64,000 nucleotides of DNA, from positions 558,001-622,000 of the forward strand of contig LR590464.1 of assembly GCA_901472455.1 (NCBI GenBank). The letters are read 5' to 3'. The notes beneath the pieces are model-generated. The model searched no databases, was not told the DNA's origin, and was given only the letters and a program-made list of their open reading frames with translations. Position 1 is the first letter of the stretch. Each line of letters begins with the position of its first letter. This document shows positions 47,480-59,399 of the stretch, piece by piece. Source of the stretch: Leclercia adecarboxylata (lineage in GTDB: Bacteria > Pseudomonadota > Gammaproteobacteria > Enterobacterales > Enterobacteriaceae). The position numbers were made by a program, and so were the translations under genes.

Positions 47480-49778
47480 TCAGCCTTCAGCGTTAACCAC
47501 TTTAATCTCCACCATGCCGATCCCCAACTGGCGCGGGGAGTGGCCGAGGATATTCCCCTCGTTAGTGGATTCCGGCGCAGGCGGGACAATCACCAGGGTG
47601 CTGCTGCGCGACGGGTTGTCGAAGTGCAGCGTGGTGGTGGTGACATCCTTACCGAGCGTTAAAGTCTGCTCCTTATCCCCAATCCGCACCGGAATCGGTT
47701 TATTGGCATTTTCCCCCCAGGCTTTAGCGGTGATCACCAGGTCAAACTTCGCTGGCAGGGGCTGGTTGTATTCGATCTTCACCTCATCCCCCAGCTGCGC
47801 GTTCGACCAGCGTCCCCAGGTTTCCGGGCGCGAAATGCCGCTGAACTGCTTGACCTCTTCCGGGGCACCGGCCACGTTAAAGATGAAGCTATCCGCCTTG
47901 TAGCGAATATCGTTATCGGACACTCTCAACGTATCAACGTTGTGCTGATACCGGTCGGTGTTGATGACGGTCTCTTTAAAGACCGTTTTGCCCTTCCACT
48001 GCGCTTTATCGACACGCTGCACGGTCTGTTCGCCGCCCAGCTGACCCTGGGAAACACACCAGTCGGTGGAGAGAGCCAGCGGCTGCGACCACAGTTGGCC
48101 CATTTTGTAGCAGCGGTCGACCCAGACGAAGTTATCCCGCGGGGCGAAGTCGGCCAGCTGGTAGCGCAGCGGGGTCGAGTATTCGCTTTCCGGCATCGGT
48201 TCGACACGCTTATCGGAAACGCGCAACAGCAGCGGCAGACGGAAGTGGCTCCCGGAGAAGGCCATCATATTTTTCTGGCTGTCGATGGTGAAATCTTTCA
48301 GCTCTTTCGGGAAATTCCACAGGCGGATAACGTCCGGTTTCCACGCCAGCATTTTGTCCTTCATGTTGAGGAACACCTCTGACAGCGACTGCCCGGAGAG
48401 GCTGCTGCGGCCAAGGCCGATAAAGTTATCCCCGCCGAGAATATCCAGCACCGTTGCGCCGTTATCCATGGTGTTGCGCTTCACGGCCATTACTTCCTGC
48501 TGGGGTTTGTCGCCTCGCAGGATAAAGAACAGGTTGCTGCGATCCTGCTTGTTCAGCTCATCCCAGGCGCTATTTTTCATCGCCAGATGGTCGGAAGAGA
48601 CCACGATCACCGTGTTTTTGAAGTACGGCGAGGTTTTGATTTTTTCGATCAGCGCCGCGATATGCTCCTGGCTACGCCCACCGCGCTGAACGACTGATTC
48701 GGTTTGCCGTTAATCGCGTAGCTCTTGCGCTGGCAGGTGCGGGAGATAAAGCCGTCCGGGTGGTGAGTATCTACCCGTCAGGGCAAACAGCGAGAAGCGC
48801 TTGCCAGACTGCGACAGCTCCTCGAATTTTTTCCAGGTTTCATCCAGCACCGTGTCGTCGTAAAAACCCCCAGTCGTTGCGATAAGAAGGATCGGCAACG
48901 GTGGTTTTTAATTCTTCTGCGCCGTACAGATGGTCAAAGCCGTGGGATTGCAGGAAGACGTCTTTCCCGGCAAAACGCAGGTTGGCACCCTGCACGAAAT
49001 AGTTCTGATAACCGGAGTTTTTCAGGATATCGCCAAGGCAGATATTTTTCGGGAAGAAGCTGGAGACCGAGGGCCGAAGCGTTGCCTTCAAAGGGCGCAA
49101 ACAGCGGGATGCCGCATTGGGAGGCGACCATCCCGGCGATGGTGTAGTCCGTGCCCGGCAGCTGCGCGGTGTGGCTGAAATCGATCCCTTCGTTCTTGAT
49201 GCCCCCCAGTTCCGGGGCGAGATCAGGGAAGGCGTTTGTTATCGAAATAGGTGCGCTCAAGACTTTCGCCGTAGATGTAGACGAGGTTCAGCTTCGGATT
49301 CGGAATCGTTTTACCCGGCTCTTTGTAATAGGCCGCAAAGTCGGGATCGCCGTCGCGCGACTGGGATTTCACCAGCTCGGTGATCTGATGAAACGCCGGG
49401 CTGGCATCCACCGAGGCGAGCGCGAGTACCAGCGCCAGCAGGCTGTAGCCGAGATGGTTGCGGATGGTGACGGCGGCGGCGCAGGATCCAACCCAGCAGA
49501 GCAAACACGCCTACCAACGCAACCACCACGCCAACGCCAGGAAGTATGTACTTACTAACCCCGGCGCCGGTCAGGCTGTTGGTCAGAGTATAGAGAGAAC
49601 GGCATCGTTAATCCCGTCCCCGGTAAAATAGTCGCTGGCATAGAGGGTAATGTTTAAAACGACAAAAAGCCCCAGCACCAGAAGCGTGATGGCAAACCAC
49701 CAGGTATTACGTCCCGCTTTACGGGGCGTAAATCACTACAGAGGCAATAAACAGGGCAATAGAAATAAACTCTGACAA
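47480..49778 (-). CDS. opgB: Phosphoglycerol transferase I OpgB (MdoB), frameshifted
   Basis: About 766 residues when joined, as in E. coli (763). From a TTG start at 49778 ([17 protein letters not shown]) the N-terminal membrane helices are followed by the alkaline-phosphatase-like/sulfatase catalytic domain in the periplasm. Blocks in different frames: [59 protein letters not shown] and a C-terminal [20 protein letters not shown]. It transfers phosphoglycerol from phosphatidylglycerol to osmoregulated periplasmic glucans. At least six breaks lie between 48600 and 49740. The start codon is chosen by alignment to E. coli. Confidence 0.93.
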
Positions 49779-49988
49779 CAGCTTATCCTCAACAAAGACA
49801 GCCGCTGATTAGCGGACTAACTGTATAATTTTTGGGTTATACAATGTAATGGCGATGCCATTTAGCTGCAATTGTAGTGTCACGGAAATGTGCTGTTGTT
49901 AGGATTTGGTTTAGAAAATGCAATGTTTGACGGGTGTCGCTTTATGCAGGGGGATACACGCCGCAACGCTTGTCGCGGCGCGAGAGGA

Positions 49989-50489
49989 TCAGGAGATAAA
50001 GCTGAGTCCCTGTTTCAGGACAAAATCACAGGCCTGGGCTTTAACCTTTTTTCGCCAGCGGCGTGTTGCCGATGGTTTCCAGATTCAGTTGCTGGCCGTT
50101 ATTGGCATTCAGCAGACCCTGAAATTCCTTCCAGATAGTTAGTGTCCTGCTGCTGCTCTTCCGGGGTCTCCAGCCCTAATTTCCCCAGCACCTGATTTTT
50201 AATATTGGTGGCATCGGTCATCGAGGCCAGCTTCTCTTTGGCGCAGTATTCGAGGATCCCGGCCGCGTATTCATGTTGCTGGCGCTGAGCGACTGCTGCC
50301 GTTGCTGAGCAGGCCAGTCAGGGAGGAGAGGGAGAGACCGCCGTTCTGGGTGGTGGTAGTGCTGTTGCCCGCACCGAGCTGGCTGGCGGCGCTGTTAAGC
50401 GAATCCTGCCAGGAAGGTGCCGCCGCCTGTGCCGCACCGGTGACCAGCAGTGCGCTTACTGCGGCGCTGAGAAGAAAATGTGTTTTCAT
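49989..50489 (-). CDS. yjjA: DUF2501 family periplasmic protein YjjA, frameshifted
   Basis: The start MKTHFLLSAAVSALLVTGAA is a signal peptide cleaved near AQA-AAP. It is followed by WQDSLNSAASQLG and a Gly/Ser-rich LSSLTGLLSNG stretch. The remainder, in other frames, gives AGILEYCAKEKLASM-like sequence and a C-terminal QACDFVLKQGLSFIS ending at 49989. Joined length is about 166 residues. YjjA is exported and of unknown role. It lies between opgB and dnaC as in E. coli. Breaks occur near 50285, 50130 and 50050. Confidence 0.85.
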
Positions 50490-50573
50490 AAAAGGCTACT
50501 CTGTCGTTGCCCGCCGGGGCGGAGTGGCAGGCAGTATAAACCCCCGCGGCACCGGAGTTCCCGGGAAAATATC

Positions 50574-51315
50574 CTAATACTCTTTACCGGTAACGCGGCT
50601 GCGATAGCTTTCCCAGTCAAAAATGACATACAGGCTGTTGCCGAGCTTCATGCGATCCATCACTCGCTCACCCAGCAGGCGGGTCATCTCATCCACGTTG
50701 TGGTTGGTGAGCATGCCGGTGGGGCGCTTCGAGGAGGAACGACGATCAACGATCTGGTTGATGATCACCTTTTCATAGCGTGATTCGGTCTGCACGCCGA
50801 TCTCATCGATAACCAGCAGATCGACATTGCTCAGATCGTTCAGGAGCTGCTCTTCGCTGGTCTCCCGGTTGCTGAAGGTGTCTTTCATCGCCGACATGAT
50901 GTCGGCCACGGTGATAATCAGCACCGAATTTGCCCCGCAGCAGCAGCTCGTTGCAGATGGCCGCCGCTAGGTGGTTTTTACCGGTGCCCGGCTTGCCGCT
51001 GAAAATAAAGCTGGCGATGTTGCCGTCGAACTCTTCGACGTACTGGCGCGCCTGTTGCAGGGCTTTTAGCTGCCCCTGGCTCTCCACGTTGTAGTTATCG
51101 AAGGAGCAGTTCTGGTGCAAGGGACGAATACCGGAGCGGTTAAAGGTGCGCTGCATCTTCATGGCGCGGTTCTCCCGGCCAGCGCCGCGGCGCGGATCTC
51201 ACCCTTGCTCTTTCTGCCACGCCAGCAGCTCTTCACCGGTGGTAAAAAAGCCGGTTTGACGTTGGCCGGCATGATCTTTTGCAGACGCTTCATTCAGTTC
51301 GCCGAACTCTTTCAT
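50574..51315 (-). CDS. dnaC: Helicase loader DnaC, frameshifted
   Basis: About 245 residues. The start overlaps the dnaT stop (ATGA at 51312-51315). Segments in several frames match E. coli DnaC closely: [40 protein letters not shown] (Walker A), [20 protein letters not shown] (Walker B), and [10 protein letters not shown] at the end. DnaC loads DnaB at oriC and restart sites and is essential. Breaks near 51285, 51200 and 50935 are repairable by single bases (one extra A in GCAAATTTG-like context at the last). Confidence 0.94.
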
Positions 51316-51861
51316 TTGGCACCTCGGAATCCATGGGGGATCTGTTTATCCGGTTCTGAAAAGGCATTCACGTCGCGTTTTGACTGCGCGCCGTTGCTGG
51401 GCCGGTTGATCTGTACGCTGCGGGCTAGCTTTTGCTGCCACTGAATATGATGGAAGACTTTCCCTTCCGCCTGCCAGTAAAGCAGTGAAGGCGGCCAGCT
51501 CTTCCGGGGCGACAGGCTGGGTGAGGGCAATGCCCCCACAGCGCCGCCTGGCGTTGAAAGTCGGGGTCGGGCTGCCAGCCGTTATACATGGCGAATTTGC
51601 CCATCGGCACCGCAATCGGGGGCGCTGGTGGGTTCGTCGAAAAATTGATTATCCAGAGTGACATCGCTGGACGGGCGCGACAGGCGCGCTTCCAGCTCCA
51701 GCAGTTGAGCCAGACGCTGTGGCGTTATCGCATAAAAAGCCGGGGCGTTATCGGCAAAAATGGCGACGGTACCGCCTTCAGCATTGGGCCAGCACGCCGC
51801 GGGGATCGTGCATAAAGGCATCAATGCCAGTGACGCTGGTGGTCAGGATTCTGGAGGACAT
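51312..51861 (-). CDS. dnaT: Primosomal protein DnaT, frameshifted
   Basis: From [20 protein letters not shown] at 51861, then [60 protein letters not shown] and [10 protein letters not shown] ending at 51312. This covers the 179-residue DnaT in at least four frame pieces. DnaT joins PriA/PriB and DnaC in replication restart. It is coupled to dnaC by the ATGA overlap. Since it is a conserved housekeeping gene, the breaks are most likely errors in the sequence. Confidence 0.94.
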
Positions 51862-51967
51862 AATACTTCTCTACTGGATTACTGCGGACGTGATATGGGC
51901 TTATGGTAGCACAGAGAGGAGGGGGGCAGGCAGAGGTCTGATAGCCACTTCCTGCCCCCCTGAAAAA

Positions 51968-52398
51968 TCAGGAGATAATGTTCAGCGTCAACATCAATGT
52001 TGTTGCGGGTGGCGTTGGAGTACGGGCAGACAATGTGCGGCCGCATCGACCAGTTTTTTCGCCTCGGCGGCGTCCCATCCCTGGCAGGTGAATATTCAGT
52101 TTCGCTTCAATACCAAACCCGGTTGGCAGTGGGCCGATACCCACTTCCCCTTCGATAAAAGCGTCCTTCGGCATGGTGATTTTGTCGCGGTTAGCCACAA
52201 ACTTCATCGCACCGAGGAAACAGGCCGAATAGCCCGCGGCAAACAGCTGTTCCGGGTTGGTCACTTCACCGCCCGCGCCGCCCATCTCTTTGGGAACGCC
52301 CAGTTTGACATCCAGCACTCCGTCAGACGAAGTGGCGCGGCCATCACGGCTCCGGTGGCTTTGGCTCTGGCGGTATAGACTACTTTCTCTAAAGACAT
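51968..52398 (-). CDS. Organic hydroperoxide resistance protein (Ohr/OsmC family), frameshifted
   Basis: MSLEKVVYTARAKATG at 52398 continues in a second frame as LDVKLGVPKEMGGAGGEVTN, PEQLFAAGYSACFLGAMKFV (reactive Cys of the Ohr family), and in a third as VCPYSNATRNN and VTLNIIS. Joined length is about 143 residues, normal for Ohr, a thiol peroxidase that detoxifies organic peroxides with lipoylated partners. The second redox Cys is in the VCPYS motif. Breaks near 52345 and 52060. Its neighbour TetR gene probably regulates it. Confidence 0.88.
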
Positions 52399-52408
52399 GT
52401 TGGGATCC

Positions 52409-53074
52409 TTATCTCTGGGTTGTGTGCAAGCTATGGACAGGTATACGCAAGGCAACCTGAACCGCCATCTTTCGGTAGTGCTGACGTTGGGCCTGCTCGT
52501 CAGCCCCGTCTTCAAACCAGAAAGGGTAAAGGTGTAGCTGTTGGCCACATAATGAAAGCTGAAGCTGCTGATCAGGCGGTGCAGATCGCGGGCGTTTACC
52601 GTCAGGTTAAACAGCTGCTTCGCTTTGCCACGCTCAAGGATGGTTTCCAGCAGATCCAGCGCACTGCGGTTCACCTGGCGCAGCAGCGCCGACTGCTGCA
52701 TGTACCGCCCGCGCTGCATGTTCTCCATGCAGATAATGCGGATGTAGTCCGGGTGGTCAGCATGATAATCAAAGGTGGTTTCGACCAGCTGCACCAGCGC
52801 CTCGACCGGCGGCAGGGCATCCAGACTGAGCTGCTTTTCACTGGCGCGGATCTGGGTGTAGACATACTCCAGCACCAGCAGATACAGGTTTTCTTTGGTT
52901 TTGAAGTGATACACCCACCATGCGTTTAGTGGTGCCTGCTTTCTCGGCAATTTGCTCCATGCGCGCGCCGTTCAGTCCGTACTCGGCAAACAGCGAGAGG
53001 GCGCTGAGAAAAATTTTGTCTTTCAGGCGGGATCCGTCGCTGTTTTCTGCGTGTTCGCTGTCAGGGTGAGACAC
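52409..53074 (-). CDS. TetR-family regulator, frameshifted
   Basis: The N-terminal helix-turn-helix (LKDKIFLSALSLFAEYGLNG; ARMEQIAEKAGTTKRMV) is followed after a break near 52920 by the effector domain (YHFKTKENLYLLVLEYVYTQ; ETTFDYHADHPDYIRIICME). After another break near 52510 comes HYRKMAVQVALRIPVHSLHT ending at 52409. Joined length is about 221 residues. It lies 10 bases upstream of the Ohr gene on the same strand, suggesting co-expression and control of peroxide defence. Inducer unknown. Confidence 0.85.
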
Positions 53075-53087
53075 ATCCGTTCCTTAC

Positions 53088-53607
<520 letters not shown>

Positions 53608-53618
<11 letters not shown>

Positions 53619-54384
53619 CGCGAAGATCCCACAACGTCATGGCCATCACCACCCCAATACAGGTGGCCAGGGTCAGCAAACTGGCGATCGCCCAGCGCGC
53701 CAGGCCGGTATTAATATGCCCTTTAAACATGTCAGCCACGGCATTAATCAGTGGAAATCCGGCACCAACAACAACACGCTGGCGGCCATGGCGATGGTGG
53801 GCGTGGTGGCGAATGCCGGGATCCGCAGCAGTAAACCAGACACCGTGGTGGCGACAAAGGCGGTAATGGCAGAAGTTAATTTGCGGGTGCAGATGCCGGT
53901 GGGTCAGCACCTGACGCACGTACATGGCGAGGGTGCTGGCAATTAACGTGATAAAGGCACCGTCCCAGCCGCCATTATTGAGCTTGCAGAAGCAGGCGCA
54001 GGAGAGGCCGACCATCATCACCACCAGCCAGCGCGGATAGCGCAGCGGCTTGATTTGGCTGAAGCGTTTTTCGATCCCCTGCGCATCCAGCAGCTTATGT
54101 TCCGCCATGATGACGATGTGCTGCACCTCGGTGACAACGTGCATGTTGATCCCGCGATCCTGGTTTTTGCGCGTGGAGGTCAGGCATTGGCCTGCTTTCA
54201 GGGTGGTCAGCACAATGGCATTCGACGAGATGGAACTCTCCACGCTGTCCATCCCCAGCGCCAGCCCCAGGCGTGTGGACAGCTCCTCGACCAAGGCGCT
54301 CTCTGCGCCATGCTGCAATAAAAAAAGGCCGCACTGAATACACAGTCGCGTGGCGGTGCGTTGTGATGACTGATCTGCCTGCAT
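53608..54384 (-). CDS. yjjP: Inner-membrane protein YjjP (ThrE-type exporter subunit), internal frameshifts
   Basis: From the ATG at 54384 ([20 protein letters not shown]): [60 protein letters not shown] and the end [20 protein letters not shown]. Between about 53880 and 53770 the frame is nonsense while a neighbouring frame reads the expected helices, so two compensating indels are present. Length 258 is close to E. coli (256). Partner of YjjB. Confidence 0.9.
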
Positions 54385-54821
54385 CTGTTGCCCTGAGGAG
54401 AGAGTGACGGTTGGATGGTCAGAAGGGTTACTTGTAGCACACAACCCGGTGAGGCTTACTCTGGGTTAGATCAAGGTTTAAGCCGATTAGCGACCTAAGG
54501 TTTTCGGAAATGCAGGGTGACTAATTATTATTTTCTATGGGTTTAATATATCTATATTTATAATTTTTATATTTAGAATAACTAATATCCTGTTTAGGAT
54601 AATATTATGACCAGAGGCTTAACATTTCGTGCGGATTCTGCGACATTAATGCCGATTTTGGCGGTGTATAAATTTGTGATGCGGATTCTTTTCGCATTCT
54701 CATTTCGCTCAGCTAATGAAAAAGGAAAAACATTACATTTTTACGTCGCCCTGTAAAAGAAACGGGTATTTCAACTGGATGAAAGACGTGAAATGACTTT
54801 ATGAATGGATTCGGAGCGCCA
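54385..54821. other. AT-rich regulatory region upstream of yjjQ
   Basis: 437 bases between yjjP and yjjQ starts. It is strongly AT-rich, in line with H-NS silencing known for yjjQ-bglJ in E. coli. A 49-codon frame (54607-54756, begins MTRGLTFRADSATLMPILAV) has an AGGA site upstream, but I cannot support it as a gene. Confidence 0.5.
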
Positions 54822-55552
54822 ATGTCATCTATAAATTGTAAAAGCGCAATAATCATCAGTAAATCACCCATAATGCAAACCGGTCTCGGCAGCATTATGT
54901 CTCGTTATTTTCCAGACTGCGAACACGCGTTTAGCCGGTCTCAGGAGGAGCTGACGCTTCTTCAGTTACGCCGTGCCTTTGTTGTCATTGCGGATCTGTC
55001 TGGCGACCGCGCAATGCGCGCAGCCTCTGTGAACAGTTTTACAAGCTACAAAACCAGTATCGGGATATTCACTGGATTTATCTGGTTCCGCGCGCCATTT
55101 ATCCCTTCGCTGTCGAGCTCTTAATGCGGCCAGAAAGTACCTTACTTTCCGATATGGAGTCCATTGACGTTGTGGTTAATGCGATTCGTTCCGGGAGTGA
55201 ACGCGCTGAACGAATTAGTCAGACGTTGTTAAAACCCGCGGCGGAAGAGTTTCATGATGCTCAGGATGACGTCATGTTGACCTTTTCAGAGCGCAAAGTA
55301 CTACGCCTGCTCGGCAAAGGATGGGGAATTAATCAGATCGCTACATTACTGAAGAAAAGTAATAAAACGGTAAGCGCGCAAAAGAATAGCGCCATGAGGC
55401 GACTCTCTTTAACCAGTAATGCCGAAATGTACGCGTGGATTAACAGCACCAAGGGAATGAAAGAGCTGAATTTATTCTCAGCCTATGGAGAGCAAGACGA
55501 ATGGAAAAGAGTGCCGCGAAAAGACATATCGCTATCGTCGAAAAGTGCATGA
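54822..55552 (+). CDS. yjjQ: LuxR-type regulator YjjQ, one frameshift
   Basis: About 243 residues. The start at 54822 is chosen because [20 protein letters not shown] aligns with the E. coli N-terminus. A degenerate receiver-like domain is followed by the LuxR helix-turn-helix ([40 protein letters not shown]). The break near 55030 (a missing base at CTGTGAACAG) separates AMRAAS from [20 protein letters not shown]. YjjQ represses motility and other genes in E. coli. Followed by bglJ with a 52-base overlap. Confidence 0.92.
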
Positions 55553-56187
55553 TGAGTGCTATGGGGCTGAAACACCTTTTTGCCAGCCCATCACTGAATG
55601 CTTACGAAGTACACCTTTTTAATAACATCGCCAGTTTTCAATCCACCCTTAATTCTGTTCCGTATTCAACGTTGATTTATTCCCTCTCCGATGAGCGTGA
55701 AGAGCGACGAAATTGTCTGCTGTGCATCAAGGAGTTGACTGCTACCCACGGCATGATTCAGCGCATTGTCCTGGCGTCAGACGAAAAAGAAGCAAGCCTG
55801 ATAAACCAGCTTTCGCCGTCACGTTTGCACGGTATTCTTCTGAAATCTCATTCGCTGGCCACGTTGCAGGAGCAGCTCAGCAAAATGTTGAGCGAGACCC
55901 GGCGGGCGAATGACAGCAAGTTGCATCACTGGAATATTCATCGGGGACGGTTGCTAAGCCCATCCGAGCGCGCCATTTTGCAGTATATGTCGTGTGGCTA
56001 TTCCCTCGCGCAAATTGCCACCCAGCTGGAGCGCAATATCAAAACCATTCGGGCGCATAAATTTAATGCCATGATGAAGCTCGGTGTGCACTCCGATGTG
56101 GGGTTACTGGATGCGGCAGATATTTTGACGCTGTTTCCCATACCCGACCACCGCGCGCTGCACTTCCTCTCTCCGCTCCATTCCTGA
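55501..56187 (+). CDS. bglJ: LuxR-type regulator BglJ
   Basis: 228 residues with a C-terminal LuxR helix-turn-helix ([40 protein letters not shown]). The N-terminal domain ([20 protein letters not shown]) matches BglJ. In E. coli BglJ pairs with RcsB and relieves H-NS silencing at bgl and other loci. It overlaps yjjQ by 52 bases and is co-transcribed. Intact frame. Confidence 0.93.
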   Translation: MEKSAAKRHIAIVEKCMMSAMGLKHLFASPSLNAYEVHLFNNIASFQSTLNSVPYSTLIYSLSDEREERRNCLLCIKELTATHGMIQRIVLASDEKEASLINQLSPSRLHGILLKSHSLATLQEQLSKMLSETRRANDSKLHHWNIHRGRLLSPSERAILQYMSCGYSLAQIATQLERNIKTIRAHKFNAMMKLGVHSDVGLLDAADILTLFPIPDHRALHFLSPLHS

Positions 56188-56231
56188 CGCGTAATAACCT
56201 GTCTGCGCCAGAGTCACATCTGGCGCAGGGG

Positions 56232-56690
56232 TTACAGGCAAACGTCCACCCAGGTGGCTTTGGTTAGCTCGGCCATGCGTTCCGGTGAAATGCGCACCGC
56301 GCTATGAATGGCACCAGCAGCAGGCAGGACTTCTGCATATTGCCTGAGCGAAATATCGCAGTAGACCGCCAGCGGGTTTTCCAGCCCGAAAGGGCATACG
56401 CCACCGACGGGGTGCCCGGTTACCGTCACCACCTCATCGCTGCTCAGCATCCGGGCTTTTGCGCCAAAGGTCTGCTTCAGCTTTTTATTATCCAGGCGCG
56501 CATCACCTTTGGCGACGACCAGGATCACCTCATCTTTAATTTTCAGGGACAGCGTTTTCGCTATTTGCCCTGGCGCGACATTGTGCGCCTCGGCAGCCAG
56601 CGCAACGGTAGCGGTACTTTGACCCAGCTCGATAACTTCTACGTCGGGAGCATGGTCAGCAAAAAACTGACGCACAGACTGCAAACTCAT
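56232..56690 (-). CDS. YbaK/EbsC-family aminoacyl-tRNA deacylase-like protein
   Basis: 152 residues with the conserved core VALAAEAHNVAPGQIAKTLS and KKLKQTFGAKARMLSSDEV, plus TGHPVGGVCPFGLENPLAVY, typical of the YbaK/EbsC trans-editing fold that clears mischarged tRNAs. Substrate not assigned; it is closer in length to the stand-alone deacylases than to a ProRS insert. It is convergent with bglJ. Intact frame. Confidence 0.88.
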   Translation of the reverse strand: MSLQSVRQFFADHAPDVEVIELGQSTATVALAAEAHNVAPGQIAKTLSLKIKDEVILVVAKGDARLDNKKLKQTFGAKARMLSSDEVVTVTGHPVGGVCPFGLENPLAVYCDISLRQYAEVLPAAGAIHSAVRISPERMAELTKATWVDVCL

Positions 56691-57022
56691 TGTTTCCTCC
56701 AGAAAAATACGCTGTGTAATCTGTCATAAGAAATTATGCTCTGTAAATATTCCCTAAGTAACAAAACTCCAACATCAGCGATTTCTGGATCCTCTTCACA
56801 ATCACGGAAACCGGTTACAGTAACCGGTTGCAGACCGGGAAGCGGAGATTAATACTGATTACGTCATTTCCCCTGTATCCAATAAATAATAAGAGTCGAT
56901 TATGAAACCTATCCGTTTGAGCAGTACCGCTGGTAAGCGAACCAGCAAGGTGGTGAAAGTGGTATATGGAACACCGAGCGGCGTAACTGCGCCCGAAACG
57001 ATCGTCTGACAGGAGAGCCGTT
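56691..57022. other. Intergenic region before the PTS EIIC gene
   Basis: 332 bases. It contains the inverted repeat GGAAACCGGTTACAGTAACC followed by GGTTGCAG (near 56809-56836), possibly an operator for a LacI/GntR-type regulator. A 35-codon frame at 56902-57009 (MKPIRLSSTAGKRTSKVVKV) just upstream of the EIIC gene is weakly supported. No other gene. Confidence 0.45.
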
Positions 57023-58366
57023 ATGTCTGCCAACCATGCTGCGTTTAACCTGATATTCCGCTTTGTTGAAAACTATGTCAGCCCCATTGCCGGACGCATC
57101 TCTTCCCAGCGTCACGTAATGGCGATCCGCGACGGCTTTATATCCGCCATGCCGTTTATGATTGTCGGCTCGTTCTTATTGGTGTTTGCCTATCCGCCGT
57201 TTTCACCGGATACCACCTGGGGCTTTGCCCGCGCCTGGCTGGATATGGCGAAACAGTTTGAAGGTCAGATCCTGACCCCGTTCGATATGACGATGGGGGT
57301 GATGTCTCTTTATATTTGCGCGGCTATCGCCTACAACCTCGGCAAGCACTACGTGAAGTCGCACCAGCTCGATCCTTTCATGTGCGCGATGCTGTCGCTG
57401 ATGGCCTTCCTGCTGATTGCTGCGCCAAAAACCAAAGGTGCGCTGCCGGTGGATAGCCTCGGTGGGACTGGGATTTTTACCGCCATTCTGGTGGCGATCT
57501 ACTGCGTGGAGATGATGCGTTTCCTGAAAGCGCACAACATCGGTATCCGCCTGCCCGATCAGGTGCCGCCGATGATCAAAAACTCCTTTGATCTGCTGAT
57601 CCCGGTGCTGGTGGTGGTGTTAACCCTCTATCCGCTGAGCCTGTTCATCCAGTCAGAGTTTGGCATGCTGATCCCGCAGGCGATTATGGCCATCTTTAAA
57701 CCGCTGGTGTCTGCTGCTGATTCGCTGCCGGCGATCCTGCTGGCGGTGCTGATCGGTCATCTGCTGTGGTTTGCGGGGATCCACGGGGCGGCGATTGTCT
57801 CCGGGATGCTGCAGATGTTCTGGCTGACCAACCTGGGGATGAACCAGACCGCGCTGGCGCAGAGCGCGCCGCTGCCGCACATCTTTATGGAGGCGTTCTG
57901 GACCTTCTTCATTGTGATTGGGGGTTCCGGGGCGACGATGGGCTGGTGTTCTGCTACTTGCGCAGCCGCTCGGCGCACCTGCGGTCGATTGGCCGGTTAA
58001 GTGTGGTGCCCAGTATTTTCAACATCAACGAGCCGGTGATCTTTGGTACGCCGATCGTCATGAACCCGGTGTTCTTCATTCCGTTCCTGCTGGCACCGAT
58101 GGTGAATGCGGTGCTGGCGTGGGCGGCGATGAAGCTGGATCTGATTGGCCGGGTGATTTCCGTGGTGCCGTGGACAGCGCCTGCGCCTGTGGGTGCCGCA
58201 TGGGCGCTGGGCTGGGACTTCCGTGCGGCGGTACTGGTGCTGCTGTTAGCCCTCCGTCTCTGCCATCATCTACTACCCGTTCTTTAAAGTGTACGAGAAG
58301 CAGTTGCTGGCGCAGGAAGCCGAAGAGGCCCAACGTGCCGACGAAGAAAGTCAGCAGGTGGCATAG
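57023..58366 (+). CDS. PTS sugar transporter EIIC, lactose/cellobiose family, frameshifted
   Basis: The first 310 residues (VENYVSPIAGRISSQRHVMA; IRDGFISAMPFMIVGSFLLV; HLLWFAGIHGAAIVSGMLQM) are a clear EIIC of the Lac/Chb family with eight or more membrane helices. After a break near 57942 comes NINEPVIFGTPIVMNPVFFI, the GxP/NEP substrate motif. After another near 58255 the end is IIYYPFFKVYEKQLLAQEAE. Joined length is about 448. No EIIA or EIIB gene is in the window, so it would need partners encoded elsewhere. Probably a beta-glucoside or chitobiose-like sugar. Confidence 0.88.
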
Positions 58367-58445
58367 GTAAAAGCAAAACGGCGACCAGAGGTCGCCGTTT
58401 TGAGTATTTGTTGGGAGAGGGTGAGGGCATCAGGCCGCACCCGTT

Positions 58446-59233
58446 TATTTAAGCGTGCAATCCCCACATTGCTGAACATCCGGCAGGCGATAACGCTGGC
58501 AGCAGGTACGACGCACCAGCAGCCCGTCGCGCGGCACCACGGTGCGGTAAAGCGGGTTATCACGCCCATCCGACAGCTGGCGGGCAAAGAAAATGGCCTG
58601 ACGCAATGCGTCCACCTTCTCATCACCCAGCAGGGTTTTCATTTCGGTCAGATACCAGTGAATTAAATATCCGGTATTGCTCCAGATAAGTTTGCCGTTG
58701 ATCTCACCTGTCTCTTCCAGCGCCTCAACCACCGGGATCAGCGCCCGGGTAATCAGCACTTCCATTCGTTGCTGTGCAGAAAGCGAGGTGGTCTGGCTGT
58801 CTTCCTGGACGTCGATCCAGAAGCAGGCGGCACGCCCGGTTTCATGAAACTCAACGTGGAAGTGTTCAGGGGAGAGATCCAGCGCCACGTCCTGGGTAAG
58901 CAGAGCCAGCATCATCGGCGGTACCATTAGCCCGATATACCATTGCGCCCAAAGTGACAGCAGCGGCTTGTTCTCGCGCGCCAGAGTAGGTTGGTTGCGG
59001 TAGATATGATCGGAGTAGGTGGCCAGCAATGACTGCAGCTCGGCAGGGCGTTGCCACTGTGCCAGCGTCAGGGCATGGTGCGGAGGCGTTTCATCCAGCT
59101 TGATGACATCCAGCATATGCGCACGCGTCTCGGCAATGGCGTCACGCACCGCATCCGCAAGCCCTGAAGGCCCGGCCGGAAGGCGGGTTTGCCAGATGAC
59201 ATTCTCAATGACGTGTGCAGAGCGTATGGCCAT
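58446..59233 (-). CDS. fhuF: Ferric-siderophore reductase FhuF
   Basis: 262 residues, the E. coli FhuF length. The C-terminus carries the unusual iron-sulfur ligand pattern CC-x10-C-x2-C (TCCQRYRLPDVQQCGDC). FhuF is a [2Fe-2S] protein that reduces ferric hydroxamate siderophores in the cytosol. A Fur box precedes the gene. It is divergent from yjjZ. Intact frame. Confidence 0.95.
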
Positions 59234-59258
59234 AATTGGGCTGGATAAAAATCTAAAT

Positions 59259-59277
59259 GATAATGATTGCCAATCCT
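59259..59277 (-). promoter_or_regulatory. Fur box for fhuF
   Basis: Plus strand GATAATGATTGCCAATCCT, 26 bases upstream of the fhuF start. Its first nine bases match the Fur consensus exactly. fhuF is Fur-repressed in E. coli. Confidence 0.6.
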
Positions 59278-59363
59278 AACTATAGATAAAACCGGGCGCA
59301 AGATGTTTTACATAATTAAGTCTCACATAAGCCCACGCTGACAAATGAGAAATTATGTCATAT

Positions 59364-59382
59364 GATATTGGTTATCATTATC
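59364..59382 (+). promoter_or_regulatory. Fur box for yjjZ
   Basis: GATATTGGTTATCATTATC matches the 19-base Fur consensus at 16 positions and lies 17 bases before the ATG of yjjZ. Confidence 0.75.
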
Positions 59383-59399
59383 GGGTTGGGGGACAGATC

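Noticed and set aside
54607..54756. 49-codon frame upstream of yjjQ
   Set aside because: Only weak ribosome site and no recognisable homology; lies in an AT-rich silenced regulatory region.
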